Notes: generated by a model not told the origin, from the letters alone. DNA of 64,000 nt from Leptospira jelokensis (GCF_004769635.1 NZ_RQGH01000005.1:16703-80702); one strand, 5' to 3'; shown: positions 1 to 9,625, counted from the stretch's first letter. A program made the numbers and translations.

Positions 1-95
1 AGTTCGACAAGGGAGATTCCGATTTCAGGGTCTTCGACAGAACGGATGCTATGGTACACTTCCCATTCTTTTTCAGTTTCAGGTTCTCGGATCAT
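1..95 (-). CDS. sufT: SufT-type MIP18/DUF59 protein, 5' part only
   Basis: Only the first 31 codons are inside the window; the gene continues past base 1. The peptide starts [11 protein letters not shown] and contains EDPEIGISLVEL, the signature of the MIP18/DUF59 family. These proteins help load iron-sulfur clusters onto target proteins. The ATG at 95-93 lies inside the end of the sufU gene (17-base overlap), so the two are probably translationally coupled. The suf operon context supports SufT over the phenylacetate-pathway homologue PaaD. Confidence 0.75.
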   Translation of the reverse strand, partial: MIREPETEKEWEVYHSIRSVEDPEIGISLVE

Positions 96-522
96 GGTTT
101 ACCTCAATGATTTTTAATAGGGTTTGCCAAGGCAAAAGGGCACATTTGTGTCTACTTGGGTGTGACTTCACTGCTTCTAAAAAGGATAACTCTTCTAAAT
201 CCCCAAACAAGGAAGATTCCTTTCCTTCTAAGATTTTTTTTCGTTCCGTTAGATAGGTAGAAAAGGAAGTGATTTCAAAATGTGATTGGTTTTTGTACAA
301 AAAACCAAGGGCTGCAGAACAAATGGAACAAGACTCTCCAGAGACAGCGAGTATCTTTACTTTTTTGTTCCCCAAATCCTGGTAATAAAGTTTCACCTCG
401 TCACCGCAAAGGGGATTCAGTGCAGACACTTCCAAAACCGGTTCTTTCGGAATTTGCCAATTGGCATACGATTTCCATTTCAGAAAATCTACATATGATT
501 TACTTTCTAACGACACGACCAA
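79..522 (-). CDS. sufU: SufU-like iron-sulfur scaffold / sulfur-transfer protein
   Basis: 147 residues. SufU accepts sulfur from the SufS cysteine desulfurase. Its ligands are recognisable: NPLCGD near residue 40 (Cys plus Asp), a second Cys in SCSIC near residue 65, and a third in RHKCALLPW near residue 128. An extra Cys in the second motif (CSIC) is not typical. The N-terminus is shorter and more divergent than usual for SufU. The start is a TTG at 522 with GGAAAG about 12 bases upstream; a GTG at 516 is an alternative. It overlaps the end of sufS by 23 bases and the start of sufT by 17, consistent with one operon. SufU is preferred over IscU because of its SufS neighbour. Confidence 0.82.
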   Translation of the reverse strand: MVVSLESKSYVDFLKWKSYANWQIPKEPVLEVSALNPLCGDEVKLYYQDLGNKKVKILAVSGESCSICSAALGFLYKNQSHFEITSFSTYLTERKKILEGKESSLFGDLEELSFLEAVKSHPSRHKCALLPWQTLLKIIEVNHDPRT

Positions 523-1744
523 ATATCGATTTCACTTTCCCAATGGAATGGACAAGCATATCTATATCTTCTTTTGTATTATAAAAATAAAAAGAAGCCC
601 TGCAAGTTCCAGGAATTTGTAATTGTTTCATGAGAGGTTGGCAACAATGATGGCCCACTCGGATGGCAACACCTTCTTCATCTAAAATGGAACCAACATC
701 ATGCGGATGGATCCCATCCATCGTAAAGGACACTACCCCACCTCTTTTTTCAAGATCCTCAGTTCCATAAAGGGTTAGACCACCCACTTTGTGTAATTGG
801 TCTAACGCATATTCAGTTAACATACGTTCGTGGTCTTTGATGTTTTTCATCCCTACTTTTTGTAAGTAATCCAATGCATGAGAAAACCCAATGACCCCAG
901 CAATGTTCGGAGTTCCTGCCTCCAATTTGGCGGGCAGTGCCGCATAAGTAGAACTTTCAAGTTCCACAGACTCGATCATATCCCCACCACCTAACCACGG
1001 TGGCATGGCTTCTAATATTGCTTCTTTTCCAAATAAAACCCCTACACCAGTAGGACCCAACATTTTATGAGCTGAAAAGGCATAAAAGTCAACATCCATA
1101 TCCACCAAATGGATAGGCATATGGCAAGCCGCTTGGGCACCGTCCACAAGGACTTTTGCGCCAACTTGCCGTGCTCGGTCTATGATTTTGGATAGGTCAT
1201 GGACTGTGCCTGTCACATTCGACATTTGGCTTATTGCAACTATTTTTGTACGTTTTGTAATGATCTCATTTAACTTTGATAAGTCGTAAGTAGTGTCTTC
1301 CAAGATGGGGAAAAATTTTAGGAATGCTTTTTTTTCTTGGGCCAACATTTGCCAAGGAACCAAATTTGAGTGGTGTTCTTGGACAGATAAAACGATTTCA
1401 TCCCCTTCGGAAACATTTGCCCTTCCATAAGTTTGTGCTACCAAATTGATGGCATCGGTTGTCCCTCGGGTGAAGATAATGGCTTTTGCACACTGGGCTT
1501 GGAAAAAATGAGAGGTTTTGATCCTTGTCCTTTCAAAAAGTTCCGTTGCATGTTGGGAAAGGTAATACACACCCCTGTGGATGTTTGCATTTTCTTTAGC
1601 ATAATAGTCGTTAGTTGCTTGAATAACAGATATCGGTTTTTGGGAAGTGGCACCATTGTCTAGATACACAAGTGGTTTTCCATTTGGCATGGTTTGGGAA
1701 AGGATGGGAAAATCCAATCGTAGTTTGTAAGGATCCAAACTCAT
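500..1744 (-). CDS. sufS: SufS cysteine desulfurase
   Basis: 414 residues, the normal length. A PLP-dependent class V aminotransferase fold enzyme that converts cysteine to alanine and passes persulfide sulfur to SufU. Seen: the N-terminal [13 protein letters not shown] motif, the PLP-binding lysine in [10 protein letters not shown], and the active-site Cys in [10 protein letters not shown] (about residue 367). The active-site form RxGHHC is that of the SufS group, not of IscS/NifS. The ATG at 1744 overlaps the stop of the upstream Rieske gene as ATGA. It is the fourth gene of the suf operon and probably depends on the promoter ahead of sufC. Confidence 0.95.
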   Translation of the reverse strand: MSLDPYKLRLDFPILSQTMPNGKPLVYLDNGATSQKPISVIQATNDYYAKENANIHRGVYYLSQHATELFERTRIKTSHFFQAQCAKAIIFTRGTTDAINLVAQTYGRANVSEGDEIVLSVQEHHSNLVPWQMLAQEKKAFLKFFPILEDTTYDLSKLNEIITKRTKIVAISQMSNVTGTVHDLSKIIDRARQVGAKVLVDGAQAACHMPIHLVDMDVDFYAFSAHKMLGPTGVGVLFGKEAILEAMPPWLGGGDMIESVELESSTYAALPAKLEAGTPNIAGVIGFSHALDYLQKVGMKNIKDHERMLTEYALDQLHKVGGLTLYGTEDLEKRGGVVSFTMDGIHPHDVGSILDEEGVAIRVGHHCCQPLMKQLQIPGTCRASFYFYNTKEDIDMLVHSIGKVKSIFGRVVRK

Positions 1745-2058
1745 ACAGACTCCAAATCCACTTCTAAATCATTTCCGTTGACCTTTGTTGGAAAGATGGT
1801 TAGTGGTTCTGTAGCAGGTAGTGCCAAAACACTTCCATTTCGAATGTCAAACTTTGCAAAATGGCGTGGGCAAGTGATCACACAACCTTCCAATTTTCCA
1901 CAAGAAATTTCTTCTCCGTCATGCGTACACGAATCTTCAAAGGCATAGTATTCATTCTCCCATTTGGTGACCGCAACAGAAAAATGCCGAGTTTTGATAA
2001 CAGTCAACTTACCAACTTCGATTTCCTGAATGGAGACTAACTTTTTAAAAGCCATCAT
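1741..2058 (-). CDS. Rieske [2Fe-2S] ferredoxin of the suf operon
   Basis: 105 residues with both halves of the Rieske cluster site: CTHDG near residue 43 and CPRHFAKFD near residue 62, giving two Cys and two His ligands. Resembles the small Rieske ferredoxins of ring-hydroxylating dioxygenases, but no oxygenase is nearby. Similar small Rieske proteins occur inside suf operons of other bacteria, where the role is unproven; electron delivery during cluster assembly is a reasonable inference. The first ATG (2058) overlaps the sufD stop as ATGA; a second ATG follows directly. It also overlaps sufS by four bases. Confidence 0.9.
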   Translation of the reverse strand: MMAFKKLVSIQEIEVGKLTVIKTRHFSVAVTKWENEYYAFEDSCTHDGEEISCGKLEGCVITCPRHFAKFDIRNGSVLALPATEPLTIFPTKVNGNDLEVDLESV

Positions 2059-3230
2059 TTCCCTCCCACGAGAATGGTATGAATGGAAGATTCTAAATTT
2101 CGTTTTGTTTCTTCATCGAAACCAATGGATTGGATCGTTTCCCCATAAAAAGCAGTCACGAGTAGGGATTTTGATTCTTCGGGAGTGAGTCCCCTTGACA
2201 ATAAATAAAAGAACTGTTCTTCATCAATATCCCCAACCGTTGCCCCGTGGGTACAAGATACATCTTCCGCAAGCACTTCCAATTTTGGATTGGCTTCAGC
2301 CCTTGCTTTTTTGTTCAGAGATAAATTGAAAGATTCTTGGTGTGCCACCACTTTCCTTAGATTAGGTGGAATGATCAAATTTCCTGTAAATACATGGTGG
2401 GACCTGTCAGTCACAATGGCTTTATAACTGATTTTACTTGTGGTATGGTCGGCATGGTGGTGCATTTCCATATCCATATCTTTTAGGTTTCTTTTACCGA
2501 TGGCAGACACTCCGTCCACAGTCACTTCTCCACCTTTTCCCAGTAGATGAGATGTCAAAAACCATTTAGAACGAAACCCTCCAAAAGGGAAATGGTGGAA
2601 CTTAAGCGATGCGTTTTCCTTAGCCAAAACGAAAACGGATCGAAACTGAATGAGATCCTCATCCAAATTTTCTTCGTCCAAAATTTCAACCACCGAATCA
2701 GATTCGGCAATCCATACATCAAAAACAGATAAGAGATGAAGGGACTCTGTCTCATGTTTTGTTTCTGTTTTCAATTGGATTTGAGTTGAACATCCTTTAG
2801 GCACATAAAAGATTCGGAAAAGAAATTTTGCATCATCACCAAACAATGTTTCCGTTGCCAAATGGAATTTTCCATCACAAAGGGAAATGGAAATCTGAGG
2901 AGCCTTTAGGATGGATAGATAAACAAAAAAATCTTTTGGTAAATACGATTTGATTAAATCTAAAATTTCTTTTTGTTTTGTTTCGGATAACAAAGGTTCA
3001 GTTTTACTATCCCCTGGATCTTTGTTCTCTGTTAGGTTGCCAATCTTTTGATTCGTTGGATCAAACCCAACCTCTTCCCACGGGATGGAGCTAATGGGAA
3101 ACTTTCTGAAACTTTCCATTTTTTCCGTAGGAAACGAAATGGTTTCCCAATCTTTCTTCAGTGATTGGCAGAATTCTTGTGTGAGAGCTGGGTTTATCGT
3201 AAATTGATTTGTTTTGAGTGAGGAATTCAT
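2055..3230 (-). CDS. sufD: SufD-like Fe-S assembly scaffold subunit
   Basis: About 391 residues. SufD pairs with SufB and the SufC ATPase in the SufBCD complex that builds Fe-S clusters. The C-terminal beta-helix region carries the conserved block [16 protein letters not shown] and the [12 protein letters not shown] segment, typical of SufD. The N-terminal 170 residues are poorly conserved, as is usual. The ATG at 3230 is chosen over one 27 bases upstream because it overlaps the sufC stop as ATGA and has AAGGGG seven bases ahead. No sufB is found in this operon, so the SufB partner must be encoded elsewhere, if there is one. Confidence 0.88.
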   Translation of the reverse strand: MNSSLKTNQFTINPALTQEFCQSLKKDWETISFPTEKMESFRKFPISSIPWEEVGFDPTNQKIGNLTENKDPGDSKTEPLLSETKQKEILDLIKSYLPKDFFVYLSILKAPQISISLCDGKFHLATETLFGDDAKFLFRIFYVPKGCSTQIQLKTETKHETESLHLLSVFDVWIAESDSVVEILDEENLDEDLIQFRSVFVLAKENASLKFHHFPFGGFRSKWFLTSHLLGKGGEVTVDGVSAIGKRNLKDMDMEMHHHADHTTSKISYKAIVTDRSHHVFTGNLIIPPNLRKVVAHQESFNLSLNKKARAEANPKLEVLAEDVSCTHGATVGDIDEEQFFYLLSRGLTPEESKSLLVTAFYGETIQSIGFDEETKRNLESSIHTILVGGK

Positions 3231-3979
3231 TTGACCCCTTCTCTCTCCAAAATCCAATCATAACCCACTTCTTCTAATTTGAGAGAAAGGTCTTTTCCTC
3301 CTGTCTCCAGAATCCTTCCATCTGCAAAGACATGGACAAAATCGGGAACTATGTAATTTAACATCCTTTGGTAGTGTGTGATGAGTAAAATGGATCGTTC
3401 TGGGTTTCTGTTTGCATTGATCCCTTCGGAGACAATTCGCAGGGCATCAATGTCAAGTCCGGAATCAGTTTCATCCAAAATGGATAAAACTGGTTTTAAC
3501 AAGCTCATTTGCAAAATTTCTGCCCTTTTTTTCTCTCCACCTGAGAAGCCATCATTCACATAACGCCCAATAAACGATTGAGGCACTTCCAAAAGGTCCA
3601 TCGCAGATTTTAATTCTTGTTTGAATTCTTTAACAGGTACTTCTTTCCCACGATGGGCCTTGAGAATGGATTTTAAAAAATTTCCGATGGTCACACCAGG
3701 GAGAGCTGTTGGGTATTGGAAGGACAAAAAGAGACCAAGCCTTGCCCTTTCGTCTGTTGTCATCTTGAGAATTGATTGTCCACAAAATAGAATGTCCCCT
3801 GAGGTCACCGTGTATTTCGGATGGCCGAGGATCACATTCGAAAGGGTACTTTTCCCTGATCCGTTCGGACCCATGATGGCATGGACTTCTCCTCTTCCGA
3901 TGGTCAGGTTGACCCCACGGAGGATTTGTTTGTCTCCCACACTGGCATGTAGAGATTGTATTTCGAGAATTGCGGACAA
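3227..3979 (-). CDS. sufC: SufC ATPase of the Fe-S assembly complex
   Basis: 250 residues, the usual length. A soluble ABC-type ATPase that powers the SufBCD scaffold. Seen: Walker [10 protein letters not shown] near residue 37, the signature [14 protein letters not shown], Walker [13 protein letters not shown] and the SufC-specific stretch [10 protein letters not shown]. The start is a TTG at 3979 with AGGAT about seven bases upstream. It is the first gene of the suf operon, following an untranslated leader with a TATAAT box and a palindrome. Confidence 0.95.
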   Translation of the reverse strand: MSAILEIQSLHASVGDKQILRGVNLTIGRGEVHAIMGPNGSGKSTLSNVILGHPKYTVTSGDILFCGQSILKMTTDERARLGLFLSFQYPTALPGVTIGNFLKSILKAHRGKEVPVKEFKQELKSAMDLLEVPQSFIGRYVNDGFSGGEKKRAEILQMSLLKPVLSILDETDSGLDIDALRIVSEGINANRNPERSILLITHYQRMLNYIVPDFVHVFADGRILETGGKDLSLKLEEVGYDWILEREGVK

Positions 3980-4000
3980 GGTGGTATCCTGTTTTTTTAT

Positions 4001-4015
4001 TTAGAATGATTCTAT
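4001..4015. promoter_or_regulatory. PerR/Fur-type palindrome in the suf promoter
   Basis: TTAGAATGATTCTAT contains a perfect 6-1-6 palindrome (4002-4014). It resembles the Bacillus PerR box TTATAATNATTATAA, differing at a symmetric pair of bases and at one end. It lies one base downstream of the sufC TATAAT on the minus strand, where a bound repressor would block transcription. Regulation by a Fur-family protein is an inference. Confidence 0.5.
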
Positions 4016-4044
4016 ATTATAGACGAATCCCTGCTACCAGGAAA
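4016..4044 (-). promoter_or_regulatory. Promoter of the suf operon
   Basis: On the minus strand a perfect TATAAT (4021-4016) lies 37 bases ahead of the sufC TTG start. The -35 position 17 bases further upstream reads TTTCCT, a weak match. A strong -10 with a weak -35 would fit an activator-dependent or extended promoter. Confidence 0.5.
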
Positions 4045-4070
4045 ATCGACCACCCAAAAAAAACAAGATT

Positions 4071-5309
4071 CTATTCCGACCAACTCACCTGTGCAACGAG
4101 GATCTTACCTGCCATCAGAGAAAAGGTAAAGATCACATATTGGTTTTGGTTATTGATATCATACAATGGATAGGTCACACCCCATTTTTTACGGAAACGT
4201 TCCGACTCTTCTTTGTGTTTCAAGAAGTACGGTTTCCAGGCATAATTATTTCCGATTTGCCTCGACCGTTCCAAATACCCACCATTCATTCGGTCCAAAT
4301 CATAAGTAGGTGTGATTTGGTAACCTTCCGCATCACAGACAAAGACCTTTAAGATCTCACGGGGAAGAGAGCCAAGGATTTGCCCAAAACGATACGGGAA
4401 ATCTTCCTCACTGGAGTCAGAAAGTTCATAAAACAAATCTTGTAATTGGTCGATGATTTTTTGTTCTCGGATGCCCTTCTCTCTGAGTTCTCTAGAGCGA
4501 ACCCCCGAAAAGTTTTCCAAAACGGATTTCATTTTGTCAGAGAACGTATTGCGATTTAAAAAATGAGGGTTTGGGGTAGAAAAATAATAGCCTTGGAGGA
4601 GATTGGCTCCCATCGATAAGGCCAAGTTTACCTCTTCTTCTGTCTCAATCCCTTCAAAGAGGAGTTGGCTCCCTAGTTTTTGGCTCATTTCGGAAATGGC
4701 ACCAAGGACCTGTTTGAAGGAATTTTTATTCAAACTCTCTCGCATGATCTTAATGTCCACTTTCATGATGTCGGGGTGGAGGTAACCAATGCGTTCCAAA
4801 TTGGAAAACCCAGTCCCCAAATCATCGATGGCAATTTTTAATCCATAATCCCGAAAGATTTGGACGATTTGGATGAGCCGGTCAATGGACCCATCAAATT
4901 CGTCCTCTGTGATTTCGATCACCACTTGGTTGCGGTCAATCCCATACTTTTCAATGAGTTGGATGATATGGAAATTCTCAGCAAAAAGATCCGTATGATG
5001 CACCCGCGAGAGGAAGTTTGGCATCATATTAAAAAATAATTTCGTCCGAAGGTTACTTTCCTTTAGGGTTTGTACAGCCTTCTCCCGTAAAATCCGATCA
5101 ATGTTATAAACAGGAACGGGGTCTTGTTCCCGATTGTGGAAGAGACCACCTAAGGATTTATAGGTGTTTTCTTCGGGATTGAACTGCCTGCCGAGTACTT
5201 CGTACGCAGAAATGGAGCGATTGATGGCATTGACGATGGGTTGGAAATGAGGGACAAAATATGTCTCGTTCCAAAACTGGTTTCCTTCCGTTGATTCCGT
5301 TATGAACAT
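4071..5309 (-). CDS. EAL-domain cyclic-di-GMP phosphodiesterase
   Basis: 412 residues. Residues about 15-260 form an EAL domain, which hydrolyses cyclic di-GMP to pGpG. The catalytic set looks complete: EVLGR at 37-41 (the EAL motif), Asn94, EITE at 132, the DD pair at 162-163 in IDDLGTGF, Lys183, and Glu219 in FEGIET, so it is probably active. After about residue 290 a second domain follows (FVCDAEGYQITPTYDL) that resembles the PAS/Cache-like C-terminal domain of YkuI; it may sense a ligand. No membrane segments are seen, so it is cytoplasmic. The ATG at 5309 has GGAAGAAAGGG upstream. It is on the same strand as suf, but the suf promoter lies between them. Confidence 0.9.
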   Translation of the reverse strand: MFITESTEGNQFWNETYFVPHFQPIVNAINRSISAYEVLGRQFNPEENTYKSLGGLFHNREQDPVPVYNIDRILREKAVQTLKESNLRTKLFFNMMPNFLSRVHHTDLFAENFHIIQLIEKYGIDRNQVVIEITEDEFDGSIDRLIQIVQIFRDYGLKIAIDDLGTGFSNLERIGYLHPDIMKVDIKIMRESLNKNSFKQVLGAISEMSQKLGSQLLFEGIETEEEVNLALSMGANLLQGYYFSTPNPHFLNRNTFSDKMKSVLENFSGVRSRELREKGIREQKIIDQLQDLFYELSDSSEEDFPYRFGQILGSLPREILKVFVCDAEGYQITPTYDLDRMNGGYLERSRQIGNNYAWKPYFLKHKEESERFRKKWGVTYPLYDINNQNQYVIFTFSLMAGKILVAQVSWSE

Positions 5310-5425
5310 GGTTCCCTTTCTTCCAAGCTAAAAGGGAGTTCCAATCTGGCAAGAAAATTTCCACAAATTTGAAACAAAATCGACCCATTTATGACCCACA
5401 GAATTCATAATTGTGTCATTTTGCC

Positions 5426-6709
5426 TCAAATAGAATACCCATCCGGGATGGCAGAATGCCTTGGAACAACGATGATCCCGTCGCGGATCCGGATGTATTC
5501 GTCTTCGTATTCTTGTAAGTTTTGTTCGTTTAACAGCCGAACGTTGGCGCCAATGGCACAGTCTTTGTCGACAATTGTCCGTCGTATTTCACAGTTAGGT
5601 CCAATGCCGATTGGGATTTTTCCTGACTTCCGATCAAAGTAACCGTAGTGGTCAAGGCCCATGATGATGGAATCAAAGATCTTTGTCCCTGAAGCAATGA
5701 TTTGGCGCACACCGATGATGGAACGGTGCACCTCACATTGGTTAAGAATGGTTCCTTCTGAGATCAAAGCTTGGTTCACGACCGCCTGATTGATCTTTGA
5801 CGGTGGTAGAGCCCTCGCCCGCGTGTAAATTGGGGTTTTTTCTAAGTATAAATTGAATTTTGGAATGTGATCGGTTAACATCAAATTGGCTTCGTAAAAT
5901 GCTTTGATGGTTCCAATGTCTTCCCAATAACCATCGTAAGTATACGCCTTCACCTTTCGTTCTTTAATGGCCTTCGGTAGGATTTCCTTACCAAAGTCTG
6001 CCAAACCTCTATCTTCTAATACATCGATTAAGGTAGAGGTATTAAAAATATAAATCCCCATATTGGCAAGGAAGGTTCCATTTTCTGTCCTACAGGATTC
6101 CACTTGCGATAGGTCTTGTGGTTTTTCGATAAACTCCTGGATGGTCCCCCCAATCCCTGCTTTCACAATGCCAAGTCCATAAATTTGGTCTTCGGGAATC
6201 GCATTGGTAGCCACTGAAATTTGTGTTTCCGGGTCCATCAAATGGCTTTGCATAAAATCCGCCAAATCCATGTTATACAACTGGTCCCCTGAGAGGATGA
6301 GAACATATTTGGGTTTTTGTTCACGGATGTATGGTAATACTTTCCTTACCGCATCGGCAGTGCCTTCAAACCAATTGGCGCTGGAAACGGTTTGTTCTGC
6401 GGCAATGATTTCGACAAAACTCTTTTGGTGGATGTTGTTAGTCGCGTACGTGCGGTTGATGTGGCGGTTCAGCGAATACGAGTTAAACTGGGTGAGTATG
6501 AAGATTTTTTCGAATCCACTGTTCAGAGAATTGGAGATTGGGATATCAATCAATCGATACTTGCCACCGAAACTCACGGCAGGTTTTGATCGTTTTTCAG
6601 TCAGAGGCAAAAGCCTCGTCCCCTTTCCCCCACCTAGAATGATTGTAAGGACTTCATCTTTTTTGAGGATAAAATCCACACAGTCAATTGAGTCTTCTTG
6701 GAATCGCAT
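5426..6709 (-). CDS. glgC: Glucose-1-phosphate adenylyltransferase
   Basis: 427 residues. Makes ADP-glucose from ATP and glucose-1-phosphate, the first committed step of bacterial glycogen synthesis. Seen: the nucleotide-binding loop LGGGKGTRLLPLT near residue 27, SKPAVSFGGKYRLID, the product-site stretch GTADAVR near residue 115, and the C-terminal left-handed beta-helix repeats (IGVRQIIASGTKIFDS). It follows purQ after 54 bases and is the last gene of this run. The ATG at 6709 has AAGGATAGG upstream. The family is often controlled allosterically; the regulation of this protein cannot be read from sequence. Confidence 0.95.
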   Translation of the reverse strand: MRFQEDSIDCVDFILKKDEVLTIILGGGKGTRLLPLTEKRSKPAVSFGGKYRLIDIPISNSLNSGFEKIFILTQFNSYSLNRHINRTYATNNIHQKSFVEIIAAEQTVSSANWFEGTADAVRKVLPYIREQKPKYVLILSGDQLYNMDLADFMQSHLMDPETQISVATNAIPEDQIYGLGIVKAGIGGTIQEFIEKPQDLSQVESCRTENGTFLANMGIYIFNTSTLIDVLEDRGLADFGKEILPKAIKERKVKAYTYDGYWEDIGTIKAFYEANLMLTDHIPKFNLYLEKTPIYTRARALPPSKINQAVVNQALISEGTILNQCEVHRSIIGVRQIIASGTKIFDSIIMGLDHYGYFDRKSGKIPIGIGPNCEIRRTIVDKDCAIGANVRLLNEQNLQEYEDEYIRIRDGIIVVPRHSAIPDGYSI

Positions 6710-6763
6710 ACCTATCCTTATAAGGAGATTTGACGAAAAAGCAAGAAAAGGAAATCGAAGATT

Positions 6764-7411
6764 CTAATTTTTTAAAAGAGCTTCTAAGATTTGTTTGCCA
6801 TCCATTTTTCCTGTGTAAGGATTCATGGCTCGTTCTGGGTGAGGCATCATACCAAGGACATTTCCTTTTTCATTGCAGATCCCTGCGATGTCATGTAATG
6901 ATCCATTTGGATTTTCGCTGTAACGAAAGACCACTTGGCCATTTTTTTCTAATCGTTCTAAAGTTTCTGCATCAGCAAAGTAAGCACCTTCGCCATGGGC
7001 AATGGGGATAGAAAGGTTACCTTGCATTTTCTTTGCAAATGCATTTTCTTTCACAGGAACAAGTTCCACATCTTTGCAAATGTATTTGAGAGTGCGATTG
7101 TGCAAAAGGGCACCTGGTAACAATCCAGATTCTGTCAGAATTTGGAAACCATTACAAACACCGAGTACCTTCCCACCTTTGTTGGCATACTTTACCACTG
7201 ATTCCATGGAAGGGCTAAATTTTGCCATGGCCCCACAACGAAGGTAATCGCCAAAGGAAAATCCACCAGGCAACACGACTAGATCTGGTACATCATCAAA
7301 GGAATCTTTGTACCAAGTGTAGTTGACATCGGCTTGAAAGGTATCCTGTAAGACAGTTCCCACATCCTTATCACAATTGGATCCAGGAAAGGTAACAACT
7401 CGCACTTTCAT
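6764..7411 (-). CDS. purQ: FGAM synthase, glutaminase subunit PurQ
   Basis: 215 residues. Class I glutamine amidotransferase that supplies ammonia for the fourth step of purine synthesis. Seen: the nucleophile Cys in GVCNGFQIL (near residue 89) with the His and Glu of MMPHPERAM near the C-terminus; HGEGAYFA is also family-typical. It overlaps purS by four bases (ATGA). The separate PurS-PurQ-PurL organisation is implied, but purL is not in this window. Confidence 0.96.
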   Translation of the reverse strand: MKVRVVTFPGSNCDKDVGTVLQDTFQADVNYTWYKDSFDDVPDLVVLPGGFSFGDYLRCGAMAKFSPSMESVVKYANKGGKVLGVCNGFQILTESGLLPGALLHNRTLKYICKDVELVPVKENAFAKKMQGNLSIPIAHGEGAYFADAETLERLEKNGQVVFRYSENPNGSLHDIAGICNEKGNVLGMMPHPERAMNPYTGKMDGKQILEALLKN

Positions 7412-7656
7412 TGTGACTCTACCACCAATTTGTAAGTTTCAATCACTTGGTTTACGAGCACGGATTCACAAATTTCTTTTGCAATTGATTCTGCTTCTTG
7501 TAAGGAAGAGGCATTCAATTTGATTTCAATGTACTTTCCAACACGTAAGTCTTGGATTTGCCCCTTCCCTTGGTCATGGAGGGTACGGAGAACGGTTTGT
7601 CCTTGTGGGTCTAGGACTGATTCTTTGAGGGTGACGTTTATTTTTGCGACAAACAT
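7408..7656 (-). CDS. purS: FGAM synthase, PurS subunit
   Basis: 82 residues, the usual size. PurS is the small subunit that holds PurQ and PurL together. Seen: the KESVLDPQGQTV segment and the LRVGKYIEI stretch followed by a conserved acidic patch. It starts inside the end of purC (19-base overlap) and ends inside the start of purQ. This is the arrangement of Gram-positive and spirochaete purine operons, unlike the single long PurL of enterobacteria. Confidence 0.95.
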   Translation of the reverse strand: MFVAKINVTLKESVLDPQGQTVLRTLHDQGKGQIQDLRVGKYIEIKLNASSLQEAESIAKEICESVLVNQVIETYKLVVESQ

Positions 7657-8495
7657 AAGTTGATTTTCTCTTCCAATTCCAAGTATTTTTTACGCAGTTC
7701 CAGGATCAAGGATTCGGGAAGTTTGGGAGGTGGTGGATTTTTATCCCAAGAGGTCGATTCGAGCCAATTCCGAAGGATTTGTTTGTCGAAACTTGCAGGT
7801 GTTTTTCCCAAAACATAAGTGGAAGCATCCCAATACCGGGACGAATCCGGGGTCAAAATTTCATCAATGAGAATGGGTTCCCCATCCAATAGTCCAAATT
7901 CAAATTTTGTATCACAAAGAAGGATCCCTTGTTTTGCCATCAGAGTGTGTGCCTCCGCATACAAATTTAGGGAAATTTGTTTTACCTTCTGGAATAAAGC
8001 AGTGCCCACTTCTTTCTCCATTGTGGCTTCACTCACATTTTCATCATGGCCAGAATCGTTTTTCCGTGCGGGTGTGAAAATTGGTGTGGGGAATTGATAG
8101 GATTCTTGCAACCCCTTGGGATAGGGAGTTTCCGCGATGGTCCCCGTTTGTAAGTATTCCTTCCAAGCGGAACCAGTCAAATACCCACGCACCACACATT
8201 CAAAATCGATGCGTTTTGCCTTTTTGACAAGGACAGAACGACCCACAACTGCCTCATGATTTTGGTAGGGTTTCGGAAATAAATTCGGATCATCCGTGAC
8301 CAGGTGGTTTGGGATCTCACGGAAATGATGGAACCATTTTGTGGAAATCCGAGTGAGGATTTTTCCTTTTCCTTCGACGGGTTCTGAAAAGACAACATCA
8401 AAAGCCGAAATCCGATCTGTTGCAACAAGTAATAACTCATCACCCAGATCATACACATCCCTCACCTTACCTTTATAATGCGGATTTGGAATCAT
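7638..8495 (-). CDS. purC: SAICAR synthetase
   Basis: About 285 residues, slightly longer than the 235-residue bacterial form and closer to the yeast-like length. Joins aspartate to CAIR in purine synthesis. Seen: KGKVRDVYDLGDELL at the N-terminus, the SAFDVVFSEPVEGKG segment, FECVVRGYLTGSAWKEY and the late TPDSSRYWD motif. The ATG at 8495 is chosen because it overlaps the upstream phosphatase stop as ATGA; a GTG at 8507 would add four residues. Its coupling to a signalling gene is odd and is listed as a finding. Confidence 0.95.
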   Translation of the reverse strand: MIPNPHYKGKVRDVYDLGDELLLVATDRISAFDVVFSEPVEGKGKILTRISTKWFHHFREIPNHLVTDDPNLFPKPYQNHEAVVGRSVLVKKAKRIDFECVVRGYLTGSAWKEYLQTGTIAETPYPKGLQESYQFPTPIFTPARKNDSGHDENVSEATMEKEVGTALFQKVKQISLNLYAEAHTLMAKQGILLCDTKFEFGLLDGEPILIDEILTPDSSRYWDASTYVLGKTPASFDKQILRNWLESTSWDKNPPPPKLPESLILELRKKYLELEEKINLCLSQK

Positions 8496-9619
8496 AATTG
8501 GATACACACCATTGCCATATCGTCACTCGGAGTGGATGAACCACAAAACTCTAAAATTTTATTTTGAACTGTTGGTAAAATATCATTCCCCGACTGGACA
8601 GAAGAATGGAAAATTTCTTTCATTCCATCTTCTGTGATGTATTCCAATTTGGAATTCATCGCTTCACTTGCACCATCGGTATACATAAAAAACTTGGAGC
8701 CTGGTTTTAGTGAAACCGCTTGCACCTCATCATTGGCAACCATATTGATGCCCATGATCATAGGACTCATACCTTTTAATAATTTTGTTTCCCCATCCAT
8801 AAATACAATTGGAGCCGGATGCCCACCATTGATATAGGAAAGATTTAAATCTTGGTCTATGATCGCGTAACAAAAAGTAATGGCATAATCTTCAGGTAGG
8901 ACTAACTCCATATTTTTACGCAAATGGGACACTCGTTCTTTAAGACCCATATTGGGAACCAAATTGAATAACTGCATTTTGAACATGGCTCCAATGAGAG
9001 CGGCACTAGGCCCGTGCCCCGAACAGTCGGCAATTACGATATGAAGTTTTTTTTCTTCAATCCATGTATCAACAAAATCCCCACCGATTTGAAGGTAAGG
9101 GTGGAATAAGGTTTGGGCTTTGATCCCATTCCAAATAAAACTTTTTTCAGGGATGAGTTGGTCTTGCACACGCCTTGCGGTCTGTAGTTCCTTTTCGTAT
9201 TTACTTTTTTGTTGGTAGAGTTCATCTTGTAGGTCTTTTAACCGAATCACCGAATGGATTTTTGCAACCAACTCACGTTTGTTAAAGGGTTTATTGATAA
9301 AATCATCCCCTCCATTTTTCATTGCTTCTTGGAATCCCACTTCCCTATCAATGGATGTAATGAATAAAATAGGAAGTAGTTTAAATTGGTCCATTTCACG
9401 GAGTTCCCGACAAAAGGAAAATCCATCTTGGACGGGCATATTGACATCTAAAAGTAGTGTATCGATCTTAGTATTGAGTAAAACCAAACGCGCTTCTTCT
9501 GCTGAATAAGCGGTGTACGTTTTAAAACCTTCTTGTAATAATAGATACTTAAGAAGTTCCACATTTTCAGGAACATCATCAACGATGAGAATGGTATGTT
9601 GTGTTTCCGTTTGGCCCAT
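8492..9619 (-). CDS. Response regulator with PP2C-type phosphatase output (RsbU-like)
   Basis: 375 residues. Residues 9-125 form a receiver domain: acidic pair in LIVDDVPENVELL, phospho-acceptor Asp in TLLLDVNMP, and Lys in INKPFNKREL. A coiled linker (QQKSKYEKELQTARRVQDQL) leads to a PPM/SpoIIE-type serine phosphatase domain with metal-binding residues in IGGDFVD, IADCSGHGPSAAL and SDDMAM at the end. Such proteins usually dephosphorylate an anti-anti-sigma factor in a partner-switching pathway. The upstream kinase is not identified here. It lies six bases after ccmC and overlaps purC. Confidence 0.92.
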   Translation of the reverse strand: MGQTETQHTILIVDDVPENVELLKYLLLQEGFKTYTAYSAEEARLVLLNTKIDTLLLDVNMPVQDGFSFCRELREMDQFKLLPILFITSIDREVGFQEAMKNGGDDFINKPFNKRELVAKIHSVIRLKDLQDELYQQKSKYEKELQTARRVQDQLIPEKSFIWNGIKAQTLFHPYLQIGGDFVDTWIEEKKLHIVIADCSGHGPSAALIGAMFKMQLFNLVPNMGLKERVSHLRKNMELVLPEDYAITFCYAIIDQDLNLSYINGGHPAPIVFMDGETKLLKGMSPMIMGINMVANDEVQAVSLKPGSKFFMYTDGASEAMNSKLEYITEDGMKEIFHSSVQSGNDILPTVQNKILEFCGSSTPSDDMAMVCIQL

Positions 9620-9625
9620 TTGGGT

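Noticed and set aside
79..522. sufU as a pseudogene because of its divergent N-terminus
   Set aside because: All expected metal ligands are present and the frame is open and overlaps its neighbours normally.
6204..6767. A 187-codon frame opposite glgC
   Set aside because: It is antisense to a strongly conserved gene and has no recognisable motif.
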